Below are positions 43,286 to 52,209 of a stretch of DNA of 64,000 bases, one piece after another. Position 1 is the first letter of the stretch. Every line of letters begins with the position of its first letter. The position numbers were made by a program, and so were the translations under genes. This DNA comes from Prevotellaceae bacterium UBA1075 (lineage in GTDB: Bacteria > Bacteroidota > Bacteroidia > Bacteroidales > Bacteroidaceae). Where the stretch lies: NCBI GenBank assembly GCA_002316015.1, contig DCCS01000032.1:32381-96380 (forward strand), in the 5' to 3' direction. Below the pieces are notes generated by a model, which was given only the letters and a program-made list of their open reading frames with translations, had not been told where the DNA came from and made no database searches.

Positions 43286-44218
43286 TTATTTGGATATAAG
43301 GTTTACCATATAACCCAGGTAACAGAGCAGCAGCAGGGCACCCTCCCACTTCTCTATCTTGCCTTTGGTGAACCCCACAATCCACACCATGACACCGCTG
43401 CCCGCCAGCACAGCCCAGTCGGTGGGGGCGATGCCTGCCACGAGCATGGGGTTGATGAGCGCGCACACACCCAGGATGCAGGCTATGTTGAATATGTTGC
43501 TTCCTATCACGTTGCCCACGGCAAGTCCCGCGCGCCCCTTGCGGGCCGCCACCACGCTGGTGGCCAGTTCGGGCAGACTGGTGCCTCCGGCCAGTATCGT
43601 GAGCCCGATGACCGTCTCGCTCACGCCTAGGCTGCGTGCCATGGATGCGCCCTCGGTGACCATCAGGCGGGCGCCAATGACAAGTGCGGCCATCCCGACG
43701 ACAATCTGCAGTACAAGGCGCACATAAGATACGTCGCCCCCGGCCTCCTCCACAGTGGCTTCCCCCTTCTTGCCCTTCATGGCCACATGATAGGTGTAGC
43801 AGAGATAGGCGGCAAAGAGGACGAGGAACACCAGCGAGTCGGCGCGGCTGACGCATCCGTCGAAGAACACCAGCGCGAAGAGTACCAGCGATACCAGGAC
43901 AGAAAATGGTATGTCCCTGTGAAGTAAAGATTTGCCCACGAAGAGCGGCATCATCAGCGCGGCGGCGCCAAGGATAACAAGGCTGTTGAAGATGTTGCTG
44001 CCAATGATGTTTCCCGCGCTCATGTCACCGCTACCCCTCACCGCGCTGATCAGGCTGACCATGAACTCGGGCAGGCTGGTTCCTGCCGCCACGATGGTAA
44101 GTCCGATGACGAGCTCGCTCACATGCCACTTGCGTGCCAGTCCCGATGCTCCGTCTGTAAACTTGTCTGCTCCCCACAAGACCAGGGCGGTGCCGGCCAG
44201 GAGGAGGATAATCTCCAT
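43286..44218 (-). CDS. Calcium/sodium antiporter (CaCA family)
   Basis: A 310-residue ten-TM exchanger that uses a sodium or proton gradient to export calcium. It has the two inverted alpha repeats: TIVAAGTSLPEFMVSLISAVRGSGDMSAGNIIGSNIFN and TILAGGTSLPELATSVVAARKGRAGLAVGNVIGSNIFN, with the two acidic ion ligands (Glu in each GTSLPE). ATG 44218 (MEIILLLAGTALV) was chosen; ATGs at 44224 and 44257 are also in frame. It is two bases upstream of the tricorn-like gene and probably co-transcribed. Confidence 0.93.
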   Translation of the reverse strand: MEIILLLAGTALVLWGADKFTDGASGLARKWHVSELVIGLTIVAAGTSLPEFMVSLISAVRGSGDMSAGNIIGSNIFNSLVILGAAALMMPLFVGKSLLHRDIPFSVLVSLVLFALVFFDGCVSRADSLVFLVLFAAYLCYTYHVAMKGKKGEATVEEAGGDVSYVRLVLQIVVGMAALVIGARLMVTEGASMARSLGVSETVIGLTILAGGTSLPELATSVVAARKGRAGLAVGNVIGSNIFNIACILGVCALINPMLVAGIAPTDWAVLAGSGVMVWIVGFTKGKIEKWEGALLLLCYLGYMVNLISK

Positions 44219-44254
44219 AATCATAAACTCGTGAAATAAATTTGTTATGCAGTA

Positions 44255-44262
44255 CAAAGGTA
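44255..44262 (-). promoter_or_regulatory. -7 box for the antiporter/tricorn pair
   Basis: TACCTTTG on the minus strand, 37 bases upstream of the antiporter ATG at 44218. No -33 TTG at the usual spacing. Confidence 0.45.
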
Positions 44263-44366
44263 CGGCTTTGTGTGTGGTTTGAGTGCTTGTGTAAGCAATT
44301 AAGTTAAAAAGCGCGTACGTGCAGCATGTTTTTCAAAAAAAAGGTGGCAATCTGATAAATTGTGCC

Positions 44367-44374
44367 TATCTTTG
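44367..44374 (+). promoter_or_regulatory. -7 box for the secreted TPR gene
   Basis: TATCTTTG followed by CA, about 97 bases upstream of the ATG at 44471, implying a long leader that includes the direct repeats at 44435-44470. Confidence 0.5.
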
Positions 44375-44434
44375 CAATGGAGAATGACAAGAAGGTACTC
44401 AACAGACGCTTAATCGCGACAGAAGAACAAATTG

Positions 44435-44470
44435 TATCACAACAGACTTTATTATTATCACAACAGACTT
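44435..44470 (+). repeat. 15-bp direct repeat in the TPR gene leader
   Basis: TATCACAACAGACTT at 44435-44449 and again at 44456-44470, ending one base before the ATG at 44471. Related CAACAGAC also appears near 44400. The repeat makes the start region AU-rich and symmetrical. Confidence 0.75.
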
Positions 44471-45886
44471 ATGAAACTGAAGAAAATCGCGTTTGCCATC
44501 GTGCTTGCGGCTGTGGCCGCGCCAGCACACGCGCAGGATTTCACCGGCAAGGACTTGAATGAACGTATCGGCTACTCAAACAATAACAACGAGGACAGCA
44601 TCAAGGCCGGGCGCGGCTATGTGTCCTACTTCCAGCAGAGCATACAGAACCAGGACTGGAAGGGCGCGTACACCAACTACGAGTGGCTCATCAAGCATGC
44701 CCCCTTTGCCATCACAGGCATCTACACCCAAGGGCCGTTCATGTTCTATCATCTGATTGACGCGGAGAAAGACCAAGCCAAGAAACTCGCGTACTTCAAC
44801 GAGATGATGAGCCTCTTTGACGCACGCCAGAAGAACCTGGATGCCCTCAACACCTTTGCCAAGACGAAGTCCACCCTGGGTGACGTGCTCGCGCTCAAGG
44901 CTGACTATTACAACTGGACAGCTCCCACGGTGCAGGGCTCTGGCTATACGCTCAACAAGTCGTATGCCAACTACAGCAACGCCATCAAGATGATCAACGA
45001 GAAGGGAGGCCGGGAGATAGAGGGCTCGGTGCTCCAGAACTTCTTCCTGGTGAGCGACGCCATGTACAAGACCGCGCCAAACGCCCTGCGCGAGCAGTAC
45101 CTGCAGGATTACCTGGACAGCAAGGACGCCTGCGAGAAGATGCTGCAGCTGGCCAAGGAGGCCCAGGCTGCAGGCGACACCTCCAAGGCTGCCAAACTTC
45201 TGGCAAAGTATGACGGCCCCCTGGCACTTATCGAGCAGACCTTCAGTTCAAGCGGGGCCGCAGACACTGCGCAGATTGCGGCTATCTATACAAAGAAACT
45301 GAACAGCTACAAGGGAGACATCAACAAACTCAACAGCGCGCTGACCCTCATGGCGCAGAACGACTGCGATGACAGCGACATTTATTACAAGTACGCCGAG
45401 GCCGCCTATGCCATAGAACCAACCTTCACCAGTGCCATCGGACTGGCCCAGAAGGCGCAAAAAGACGGGCAGGCCGCGAAAATGCTCGAATACTACAACA
45501 AGGCTCTTGAACTTTGCTCCAATGACGAGAAGCGCGGAGTCATCTGCCTGAACATCGCCAACGGTCTAATCAAGAGCAAGCAGTACACCGGAGCGCTCAC
45601 CTATGCCGAGAAGGCAGTCGGCTACAATGCCGACCTCAAGGGAAAGGCTTATCTGAAAGAGGCCAACGTATATACCATGCTGGGACAGTACGGGAAGGCT
45701 GTGGAGTACTGCACAAAAGCCAGTGCCGAGGATATCACCGTGAGCGGAAGCGCCAACCGGCTGAAGGCAAACATACAGAAAGTGCAGGCCAACCAGGCGG
45801 CCAACGAGCGTGCGCGTAAAGCTTATGATGACTTCGTGAGGAAGCAGAAGGCCGAAGAGGCATTCTGGACTGGAGGCGCAAAGTAA
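44471..45886 (+). CDS. Secreted TPR-repeat protein
   Basis: A 471-residue protein with a signal peptide (MKLKKIAFAIVLAAVAAPAHA, cleavage after AHA) followed by helical repeats. TPR-like units include GRGYVSYFQQSIQNQDWKGAYTNYEW, KMLEYYNKALELCSN and KQYTGALTYAEKAVGYNADLKGKAYLKEANVYTMLGQYGKAVEYCTKA. Function unknown; TPR proteins of this size in Bacteroidales often serve as periplasmic scaffolds. ATG 44471 is fixed by the signal peptide; an upstream in-frame ATG at 44432 lies within the direct repeats. It has its own terminator at 45966. Confidence 0.85.
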   Translation: MKLKKIAFAIVLAAVAAPAHAQDFTGKDLNERIGYSNNNNEDSIKAGRGYVSYFQQSIQNQDWKGAYTNYEWLIKHAPFAITGIYTQGPFMFYHLIDAEKDQAKKLAYFNEMMSLFDARQKNLDALNTFAKTKSTLGDVLALKADYYNWTAPTVQGSGYTLNKSYANYSNAIKMINEKGGREIEGSVLQNFFLVSDAMYKTAPNALREQYLQDYLDSKDACEKMLQLAKEAQAAGDTSKAAKLLAKYDGPLALIEQTFSSSGAADTAQIAAIYTKKLNSYKGDINKLNSALTLMAQNDCDDSDIYYKYAEAAYAIEPTFTSAIGLAQKAQKDGQAAKMLEYYNKALELCSNDEKRGVICLNIANGLIKSKQYTGALTYAEKAVGYNADLKGKAYLKEANVYTMLGQYGKAVEYCTKASAEDITVSGSANRLKANIQKVQANQAANERARKAYDDFVRKQKAEEAFWTGGAK

Positions 45887-45965
45887 CAGCCACGACCATG
45901 CGCCTGACTCGTGTGGGTCATGGACGGCAGGTGTGAACGTATGTGGGCGCAACTCCCCAACAAGG

Positions 45966-46006
45966 GTCAGTCCCTGGCAGCATCTTGCCAGGGACTGACT
46001 CTTTTT
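45966..46006 (+). terminator. Terminator of the TPR gene
   Basis: GTCAGTCCCTGGCA (45966-45979) pairs perfectly with TGCCAGGGACTGAC (45986-45999), loop GCATCT, then TCTTTTT. Confidence 0.9.
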
Positions 46007-46314
46007 ACATAAGCCGCTCCAACGCCTCCGGTTTGCTTTTTGCAAAGGTAAGGCAGTGAGCCGGGGCATTCCGCTTTCCTGTCCCGTCCCTTTTCCTCGG
46101 TGTGACGGGCTGTCTGGAACATTCGGGGGGGGGCGGTTCAAGAACAATCGGCTTGTGAGCCCCATGGCCACCAAGCGCCTGAAGAAATTACATGGAAGCG
46201 TGAGACGAAGGCACACCATCCAGGCCTGCCTGCCGCCATCTCCCTGCCCCGCTCAAGGCATTGCGGTCATTTGTTAAATAGTGTGATAAACGGACGAAAT
46301 GTATCCATGGGTCT

Positions 46315-46344
46315 TTGCCCTTTGGAAAAAGGTTTGTAACTTTA
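46315..46344 (+). promoter_or_regulatory. Candidate promoter of the oxidoreductase/Tat cluster
   Basis: TTG (46315-46317), 19 bases, TAACTTTA (46337-46344); the last base of the -7 box departs from consensus. It is 60 bases upstream of the first oxidoreductase. Confidence 0.45.
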
Positions 46345-46404
46345 CGCTGTGAGATACGGAACACGCGACCTGGAGCGCGTCCGTGCGGCAAGGATTTTTT
46401 GTTC

Positions 46405-47478
46405 ATGAATAAGAAAAAGATTTCGATAGGTGTGCTTGGTTTTGGACGTATGGGACGCAAGCACGTGAAAGAGTTAGTCAAGAATGACCTGTGGGATGTG
46501 AAATACATCTGCGACATCAATCCTGACCGCGCGGCCTCGGCGTCAGAACTGGCACCAGGGGCGGTATTCACTACCAACGAGGATGACATTTTCCTGAACC
46601 CCGACATTGACTGCGTGGGACTTTTCGCCTTGGCGGACTCCAGGGCCAGCAGGATAGAGAAAGCACTCAAGTACGGGAAACATGTGGTATGTGAAAAGCC
46701 CCTGGCATACAAGCGTGAGGATGAGTGGAAAGTGGTGGAGATGGAGAGGCATACCGACAGGGAGTGCACGGTAAACCTCTATCTGCGCAACGCCTGGTAC
46801 ACCAAGGAAATGAAGGACTTCGTGAAGTCGGGCGAGATAGGCGAACTGGCCATCATACGCATTTGCCACATGACACCGGGACTCTCGCCCGGGGAAGGCC
46901 ACGAGTTCGAGGGCCCTTCCTTCCATGACTGCGGAATGCACTATGTGGACATCTGCCGTTGGTATGCCGACTCGGAGTACAAGACCGGACACGCGCAGGG
47001 TATCAGGATGTGGAACTACAAGGATCCCTGGTGGCTACAGTGCCACGGCACTTTTCAGAACGGTGTGGTATATGACATCACGCAAGGCTTTGTGTACGGG
47101 CAATTGGCCAAAGACCAGACACACAACTCATATACGGAACTGATTGGCACAAAGGGGCTTGTGCGTATGCATCACGATTTCAAGACGGCTGTGGTGGAAA
47201 AGCATGGGGTGAATGTAACCGAGGTAGTGGAGCGTACCTATGGCGACAAGAACATTGACCGGCTATGCCAACTCATGGGAGAGGCCATCCTTACGGGAAA
47301 ACGCCCCGAAGGGTTGCCCAGATTCATCGACGCGGCTATTGCATCAGACTATGCCTGGCGTATGCTGGAGGACGCGCGGCGGAACGACCTTCCCGTCAAG
47401 GGCACTGAGGAGGAACTGGAACAAATCCATTACCGCAGGGCACACATGACCAACGGATATGGGCTGCTGAACCAGTAG
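46405..47478 (+). CDS. Cytosolic Gfo/Idh/MocA oxidoreductase
   Basis: A 357-residue NAD(P)-dependent sugar oxidoreductase with no signal peptide. It has the dinucleotide motif [38 protein letters not shown] with the catalytic Lys, and [18 protein letters not shown] with the expected Asp-His pair. In a 3-keto-glycoside pathway it would be the cytosolic 3-keto-sugar reductase; that role is inferred from neighbours. ATG 46405 ([10 protein letters not shown]) is the domain start; the frame upstream to 46315 is atypical. It leads the cluster, 55 bases ahead of tatA. Confidence 0.85.
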   Translation: MNKKKISIGVLGFGRMGRKHVKELVKNDLWDVKYICDINPDRAASASELAPGAVFTTNEDDIFLNPDIDCVGLFALADSRASRIEKALKYGKHVVCEKPLAYKREDEWKVVEMERHTDRECTVNLYLRNAWYTKEMKDFVKSGEIGELAIIRICHMTPGLSPGEGHEFEGPSFHDCGMHYVDICRWYADSEYKTGHAQGIRMWNYKDPWWLQCHGTFQNGVVYDITQGFVYGQLAKDQTHNSYTELIGTKGLVRMHHDFKTAVVEKHGVNVTEVVERTYGDKNIDRLCQLMGEAILTGKRPEGLPRFIDAAIASDYAWRMLEDARRNDLPVKGTEEELEQIHYRRAHMTNGYGLLNQ

Positions 47479-47533
47479 GCGCGGCAATGAAAACAGGACA
47501 GATAACAAACGAAACAAAATAAGTATTATTATT

Positions 47534-47761
47534 ATGACAAACAGTTTGATGTTTCTCGGCAATATTGGCACGGGCGAGATAGTCATCATCGCATTTGTGG
47601 TTCTTCTGCTTTTCGGTGGTAAGAAGATACCCGAGTTGATGCGTGGAGTGGGCAAGGGCGTGAAGAGTTTCAAGGATGGCATGAATGACATCGAGAAGCA
47701 AATCAACACCGAACCCGACCAGGAGAACTCCAAGAAGGAGGAGACAAGCAACAAAAGTTAA
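47534..47761 (+). CDS. tatA: Tat translocase subunit TatA
   Basis: A 75-residue TatA/E-type pore subunit: one TM segment ([35 protein letters not shown]) with the hinge FGGKKIPEL, an amphipathic helix and a short charged tail. It oligomerises around TatC to export folded proteins. Bacteroidetes use TatA plus TatC without TatB. It lies 20 bases upstream of a gene whose product carries a twin-arginine signal, and tatC closes the cluster. Confidence 0.94.
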   Translation: MTNSLMFLGNIGTGEIVIIAFVVLLLFGGKKIPELMRGVGKGVKSFKDGMNDIEKQINTEPDQENSKKEETSNKS

Positions 47762-47781
47762 ATAACCCAAAACAAAGAATC

Positions 47782-49299
47782 ATGGAGAAAATGTCAAGAA
47801 GGTCTTTCCTGAAGGCAGGCACGGCTGCGACAGCGGCCCTGGCCATCACCCCAACCGAGATGTTGGCTAAGGCAAAGAACACAAAGAAAAAGGCTGGCAA
47901 GACCGGCAAGATTAAATTGCTGGGCGTGGGCATTGGCGGCCGGGGTCATTCTGATATCAACGGTGTCACCTACAACGGCAAGGAGGTGTATGATGATGTA
48001 GAGTTCATCGGCCTGTGCGACGTGGACCAGAAGTATGCCAAGGGCGTGATTGATGAATACACCAAACTCTTCCCCAACTGCAAGGTATATAATGACTACA
48101 GGAAGATGTATGCCGAGCTGCTCGACCAGTGTGACGGTGTCATCTGCGGCACGGCCGACCACACACATGCCATTATCTGTGCCGAGGCGCTGAAAGCAGG
48201 CAAGGCCGTGTATTGCGAGAAGCCGCTCACGCGCACGGTGTACGAGTCCCGCCTGCTGACCAAGTTGGCCGCAAAGGCCAACGTGGCAACCCAGATGGGC
48301 AACCAAGGCTCAAGTGGCGAGGGTGTCAACCTCGTGTGCGAATGGATCTGGAACGGCGAGATAGGTGAGGTGACACGTGTGGATGCCTTTACCGACCGTC
48401 CTATCTGGCCGCAGGGTCTGGAGCATCCCAAGGAGGTCATGCCCGTGCCCGACACACTGAACTGGGACGCGTTCCTCGGCCCGGCTCCCAAGCGTGACTA
48501 TAACTCAATATACACTCCCTGGAACTTCCGTGGATGGTGGGATTTCGGCACAGGTGCCCTGGGTGACATGGCCTGCCACATCCTGCATCCCGTGTTCAAG
48601 GCTCTTGACTTGAAGTATCCCATCAAGGTGCAGGGTTCTTCCACTCCTCTGATGTCAGAGTCCTGCCCCAACGCGCAGGTTGTGAAATATACCTTCCCTG
48701 CCCGTACCAATCGCCCCAAAGTGGCAATGCCCGAGGTGGTTGTGACATGGAGCGATGGTGGCATCCTGCCTTTCCGTCCCGATGAGTTGCCTGCAGGCAA
48801 GAGCCTCAACGTGAGCGGTGGCGCGGCCATCTTCTACGGGACCAAGGACACACTGATTGTGGGTTGCTATGGTGAGAAGCCCTATCTGCTGAGCGGACGT
48901 GTTCCCAACGCTCCCAAGGTTTGCCGCCGAGTGACAGAGAGCCATCAGAGAGACTGGATCCGCGCCATCAAGGAAGATCCCGCCACACGTGTGAAGACCG
49001 CTTCGGACTTCAGCGAGGCAGGGCCTTTCAACGAAATGGTTGCCATGGGTGTGGTGGCTGTGCGTCTGCAGGGTCTCAACCAGGTGCTTGAGTGGGACGG
49101 CGAGAAGATGGAGTTCACCAACATTCCCGAGAAGGCTACCGTGCAGAGCATGATCAAGAATGGCTTCTCCATCCATGACGGGCATCCCACGTTCCAGAAC
49201 AAGTACACCGATCCCGTCAACGCCCGCCAGTTCGCTGCTGAGCTCATCAAGCCCAAGTATGAGAATGGCTATGTCCTGCCCGAACTGCCGCAGGATTAA
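47782..49299 (+). CDS. Tat-exported Gfo/Idh/MocA oxidoreductase
   Basis: A 505-residue oxidoreductase with a twin-arginine signal Ser-Arg-Arg-Ser-Phe-Leu-Lys at residues 5-11 (consensus SRRxFLK) and hydrophobic AGTAATAALAITPTEMLA. The Rossmann part has KLLGVGIGGRGHSDIN and VYCEKPLTRTVYES with the catalytic Lys; DMACHILHPVFKALD holds the His. Export folded suits a cofactor-loaded enzyme. In the 3-keto route it would oxidise the glycoside at C3; this is by analogy to Bacteroides clusters and is not proven. Its stop overlaps the next ORF's first ATG (TAATG). Confidence 0.9.
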   Translation: MEKMSRRSFLKAGTAATAALAITPTEMLAKAKNTKKKAGKTGKIKLLGVGIGGRGHSDINGVTYNGKEVYDDVEFIGLCDVDQKYAKGVIDEYTKLFPNCKVYNDYRKMYAELLDQCDGVICGTADHTHAIICAEALKAGKAVYCEKPLTRTVYESRLLTKLAAKANVATQMGNQGSSGEGVNLVCEWIWNGEIGEVTRVDAFTDRPIWPQGLEHPKEVMPVPDTLNWDAFLGPAPKRDYNSIYTPWNFRGWWDFGTGALGDMACHILHPVFKALDLKYPIKVQGSSTPLMSESCPNAQVVKYTFPARTNRPKVAMPEVVVTWSDGGILPFRPDELPAGKSLNVSGGAAIFYGTKDTLIVGCYGEKPYLLSGRVPNAPKVCRRVTESHQRDWIRAIKEDPATRVKTASDFSEAGPFNEMVAMGVVAVRLQGLNQVLEWDGEKMEFTNIPEKATVQSMIKNGFSIHDGHPTFQNKYTDPVNARQFAAELIKPKYENGYVLPELPQD

Positions 49300-49337
49300 T
49301 GAAACGAAGTTTAATCTATGATAATGCAATTCTCAAA

Positions 49338-50144
49338 ATGAGACTGAGAAACATATTGGCAGCCACCGCAATGGTGGCTGCCATTGGTGCTAATGCACAA
49401 GGAGTGAAGTATGTGATTAGCCACAACCCCGAGGTGGATCTCAGCACGCTGGCAACTGACAAGGATGGTTACTACGTGCTCTTCAATGGCACCAATCTGG
49501 ACGGATGGCGTGGTTATCAGAAAGACCATATTCCCAGCAAGTGGAATGTGAAGGACGGTAGCCTGCACTTCAACGGACGTGGCGAGGGCGAAGGAGGTGA
49601 CATCATCTTCACACACCAGTTCAAGAACTTTGTGTTCGAGGTAGAGTGCAAAATCAGCGAGGGTGGAAACTCTGGCATCTTCTATCTGGCCCAGGAGAGC
49701 GCGACAATAGGTGATGACGGCAAGTTCAATCCCCAGCCAATTTTTATCTCTTGTCCCGAATGCCAGGTACTGGACAACGAGCGCCATCCTGATGCCAAGT
49801 TGGGAGCCGTCCTGGGTATTCGCCAGAGTGCTTCCCTCTACGACATGATTCCCGCAAAGCCTCAGAACGCAAAGCCCGCAGGCGAGTGGAACAAGGTGAA
49901 GATTGTGGTGAAGAATGGTAAAGTAACCCACTATCAAAACGGGGTAAAGGTGCTGAGTTACAAAATGTGGGGCGACGAGTGGATTAATTTGCTCCAGAGC
50001 AGCAAGTTCTCCGAAAAGAAATGGCCTCTTGCGTTTGAACTGCTCAAGAACTGTGGTGGAGATGGACACAAGGGCTACTTCGGTTTCCAAGACCATGGAG
50101 ACGAGGTGTGGTATCGCAATATTCGCGTGAAGGTGCTCAAGTAA
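49338..50144 (+). CDS. DUF1080 (3-keto-disaccharide hydrolase-type) secreted protein
   Basis: A 268-residue jelly-roll protein of the DUF1080/3-keto-glycoside hydrolase family, with signal peptide (MRLRNILAATAMVAAIGANAQ), YYVLFNGTNLDGWRGYQ near the N-terminus and GGNSGIFYLA, WNKVKIVVKNGKVTHYQNGVKVLSY. Family members act on 3-keto sugars or related polysaccharides. ATG 49338 fits a signal peptide; an earlier ATG at 49299 would add 13 residues and overlap the upstream stop. It sits between the Tat substrate and the isomerase-fold gene. Confidence 0.85.
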   Translation: MRLRNILAATAMVAAIGANAQGVKYVISHNPEVDLSTLATDKDGYYVLFNGTNLDGWRGYQKDHIPSKWNVKDGSLHFNGRGEGEGGDIIFTHQFKNFVFEVECKISEGGNSGIFYLAQESATIGDDGKFNPQPIFISCPECQVLDNERHPDAKLGAVLGIRQSASLYDMIPAKPQNAKPAGEWNKVKIVVKNGKVTHYQNGVKVLSYKMWGDEWINLLQSSKFSEKKWPLAFELLKNCGGDGHKGYFGFQDHGDEVWYRNIRVKVLK

Positions 50145-50183
50145 CTTTCACGTCATAAAGTAACCTTTAAGCATAACAAAAAG

Positions 50184-51071
50184 ATGAAGAGAATCCTTTC
50201 AATCGCATGCGTGCTGGTCATGGCGCTTTCTCTTGGTTTCTCGGCCGATGCCAAGAAGAAAGAGGTTTGCTTCCAGATGTACAGCGTGCGTGACCTTATC
50301 GGTGATCCTGGAAAGTTTGCACAGAATCACGAAAAAGTGCTCAAGCAGTTGGCTGACATGGGATACACGGCTGTAGAGGCCGCCTACTACAATGACGGCA
50401 AGTTCTATGGGGTGGAGCCAGAGCAGTTCAAGGCCGATATCGAGGCTGCGGGCATGAAGGTGATGTCCAGCCATGTGACACGCAACTTGAATGACGAGGA
50501 ACTCAAGAGCAAGGACTTCACCGATGCCCTCAATTGGTGGGACAAGTGCATTGATGCCCACAAGCGGGCCGGTATGCAGTATATGGTGATTCCCTGGTGC
50601 AGCGTTCCCAAGACCCTGGCAGACCTGCAGACCATCTGTGACTACTACAACCAGGTGGGCAAGAAGGTGGCAGCCGCTGGCATGAAGTTGGGCTACCACA
50701 GCCATAGCCATGAGTTCCAGAAAGTAGAGGGACAGGTGATGGAGGATTACATGATCCAGCATACCGACCCCAACTATCTGTTCTTCCAGATGGATGTGTA
50801 TTGGGCTGTGCGCGGACAGGTGAGTCCCGTGGCTTATTTCAAGAAATATCCAGGACGCTTCACCTTGCTGCATATCAAGGATGACAACGAGATAGGACAG
50901 AGCGGTATGGTGGGCTTCGATGCTATTTTCAATAACTTCGACAAGGCTGGAGCCAAGGGCTGGGTGCTCGAATTGGAGCATGCCTCCACTCCCGACATCC
51001 TCAAGGGAATGAAGGAGAGCATCGACTATATCAAGAAGGCGAAGTTCGTGAAGGCATCTTACAGCAAGTAA
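50184..51071 (+). CDS. Sugar phosphate isomerase/epimerase-fold protein, secreted
   Basis: A 295-residue TIM-barrel (xylose isomerase-like/AP endonuclease 2 fold) with a signal peptide (MKRILSIACVLVMALSLGFSADA). It has FQMYSVRDLIGDPGKF, GYTAVEAAYYNDGKFYG, LGYHSHSHEFQKVEGQ with a likely metal-binding His cluster, FFQMDVYWAVRGQ and LLHIKDDNEIG. In 3-keto-glycoside clusters this family is reported to handle the unsaturated keto sugar (hydration); here this is inference. It is 39 bases after DUF1080 and is followed by a strong terminator before tatC. Confidence 0.82.
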   Translation: MKRILSIACVLVMALSLGFSADAKKKEVCFQMYSVRDLIGDPGKFAQNHEKVLKQLADMGYTAVEAAYYNDGKFYGVEPEQFKADIEAAGMKVMSSHVTRNLNDEELKSKDFTDALNWWDKCIDAHKRAGMQYMVIPWCSVPKTLADLQTICDYYNQVGKKVAAAGMKLGYHSHSHEFQKVEGQVMEDYMIQHTDPNYLFFQMDVYWAVRGQVSPVAYFKKYPGRFTLLHIKDDNEIGQSGMVGFDAIFNNFDKAGAKGWVLELEHASTPDILKGMKESIDYIKKAKFVKASYSK

Positions 51072-51088
51072 AAAATAAAATAAAACGT

Positions 51089-51137
51089 ACTATGGGCTGC
51101 GGGGAAGTGAAAACGCTCCCCGCAACCCATAGTTTTT
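51089..51137 (+). terminator. Terminator-like hairpin just before tatC
   Basis: ACTATGGGCTGCGGGGA (51089-51105) pairs with TCCCCGCAACCCATAGT (51117-51133) over 17 bp with one G-T wobble, then five T (51133-51137). It ends 20 bases upstream of the tatC ATG, with no new promoter visible between. Confidence 0.8.
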
Positions 51138-51156
51138 CAAAAACCATATCATTCTG

Positions 51157-51963
51157 ATGGAGGACAACAAGGAAGCAGAAGACCTGCGGCAAGAGGATGA
51201 GGCTGGCGGGATGACCTTTTGGGATCATCTGGAGGTTCTGCGCTGGGCTTTGTTCCGCTCTGCTTGCGTGCTGGCTGGCTGTGTAATAGTGACGTTCATG
51301 GCCATGCCGCGCATTTTTGACGAGTTTGTACTGGCTCCTACCACAAGCCATTTCTTCGTGTACCGCTGGATAGAGAGCCTGAGCCACGGTCTCATGCATT
51401 TCGACCCCGATTTCCATGTGAAAATCATCAACATCAATGTGGCAAGCCAGTTCATGACGCATATACAGACCTCGGTCTCTTTTGCGGCAGTCATTGCCTT
51501 TCCTTATTTTGTGTGGGAGATATGGAAGTTTATTGAGCCAGCCCTGTTCGAGAATGAGGTTCGTCATCTCAGGCCTGCTTTCCTGGGTGGTACGATTATG
51601 TTCTATGTCGGTTGTGCCCTGGGATACCTCCTTGTCTTCCCGTTCACATTCCGCTTCCTGATGGAGTACGACCTCAGTCCGTCCATAGAGAACCAGATCA
51701 ATCTCTCGTCCTATATTGGCAATTTCACCATGATGATATTGGTGATGGGCATCGTGTTTGAGATGCCATTGCTGGCCTGGCTACTCTCACAGTTTGGCAT
51801 TCTACACAAGTCCTTGCTGAGAACGTACCGTCGCCATGCGATAGTGGGCTTAATTGTGCTTGCCGCAGTTATTACACCCAGTGGCGACCCCTTCACGCTG
51901 ATGCTCGTGTTCATACCCCTCTATGGCTTGTATGAATTGTCCATTTTGGTGGTAAAGAAGTAG
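51157..51963 (+). CDS. tatC: Tat translocase subunit TatC
   Basis: TatC is the receptor that reads twin-arginine signals. The 268-residue protein has six TM segments and family motifs MTFWDHLEVLRWALFRSACVLAG (with the conserved Glu-x-x-x-Arg), ASQFMTHIQTSVSFAAVIAFPYFVWEIWKFIEPAL, YVGCALGYLLVFPFTFRFL and AVITPSGDPFTLMLVFIPLYGLYELSI. It ends the tatA-to-tatC cluster and is followed by a terminator at 52012. Confidence 0.95.
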   Translation: MEDNKEAEDLRQEDEAGGMTFWDHLEVLRWALFRSACVLAGCVIVTFMAMPRIFDEFVLAPTTSHFFVYRWIESLSHGLMHFDPDFHVKIININVASQFMTHIQTSVSFAAVIAFPYFVWEIWKFIEPALFENEVRHLRPAFLGGTIMFYVGCALGYLLVFPFTFRFLMEYDLSPSIENQINLSSYIGNFTMMILVMGIVFEMPLLAWLLSQFGILHKSLLRTYRRHAIVGLIVLAAVITPSGDPFTLMLVFIPLYGLYELSILVVKK

Positions 51964-52011
51964 GGCAGAGGTTGTAGTCAGGACAGCATTCGTGGAAGAC
52001 GTGTGGCATGC

Positions 52012-52039
52012 AGGGGAGGCATGTCTCCCCTATTTTTTT
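52012..52039 (+). terminator. tatC terminator
   Basis: AGGGGAG (52012-52018) pairs with CTCCCCT (52025-52031), loop GCATGT, then seven T. Confidence 0.8.
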
Positions 52040-52174
52040 GCCGCTACTTGGCGACATGGGGAATGGCTCCCTGCTTTCCGGGGAAGTCTGGATTCTCTGT
52101 CTGTATGGGATTTCAAGATGTGTCATCTGTATGGAAATATGAACGTGTGCGTCCGTAAAGCAAAGGAAAAATAC

Positions 52175-52182
52175 TAACTTTG
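52175..52182 (+). promoter_or_regulatory. -7 box of the second GH92 gene
   Basis: TAACTTTG followed by CA, 28 bases upstream of the ATG at 52210. No clear -33 TTG. Confidence 0.55.
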
Positions 52183-52209
52183 CATAGGTAAGACAGCAAA
52201 TTAACCGAA

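Larger units (their letters stand above)
45887..46404 (+). other. Intergenic region between the TPR gene and the Tat/oxidoreductase cluster
   Basis: 518 bases. It holds a strong terminator (45966-46006) and the candidate promoter of the oxidoreductase cluster (46315-46344). A run of nine G is at 46125-46133. No supported gene. Confidence 0.7.

Noticed and set aside
46125..46133. Run of nine G as a phase-variable tract
   Set aside because: It lies in non-coding sequence away from the promoter boxes; no gene would be switched.
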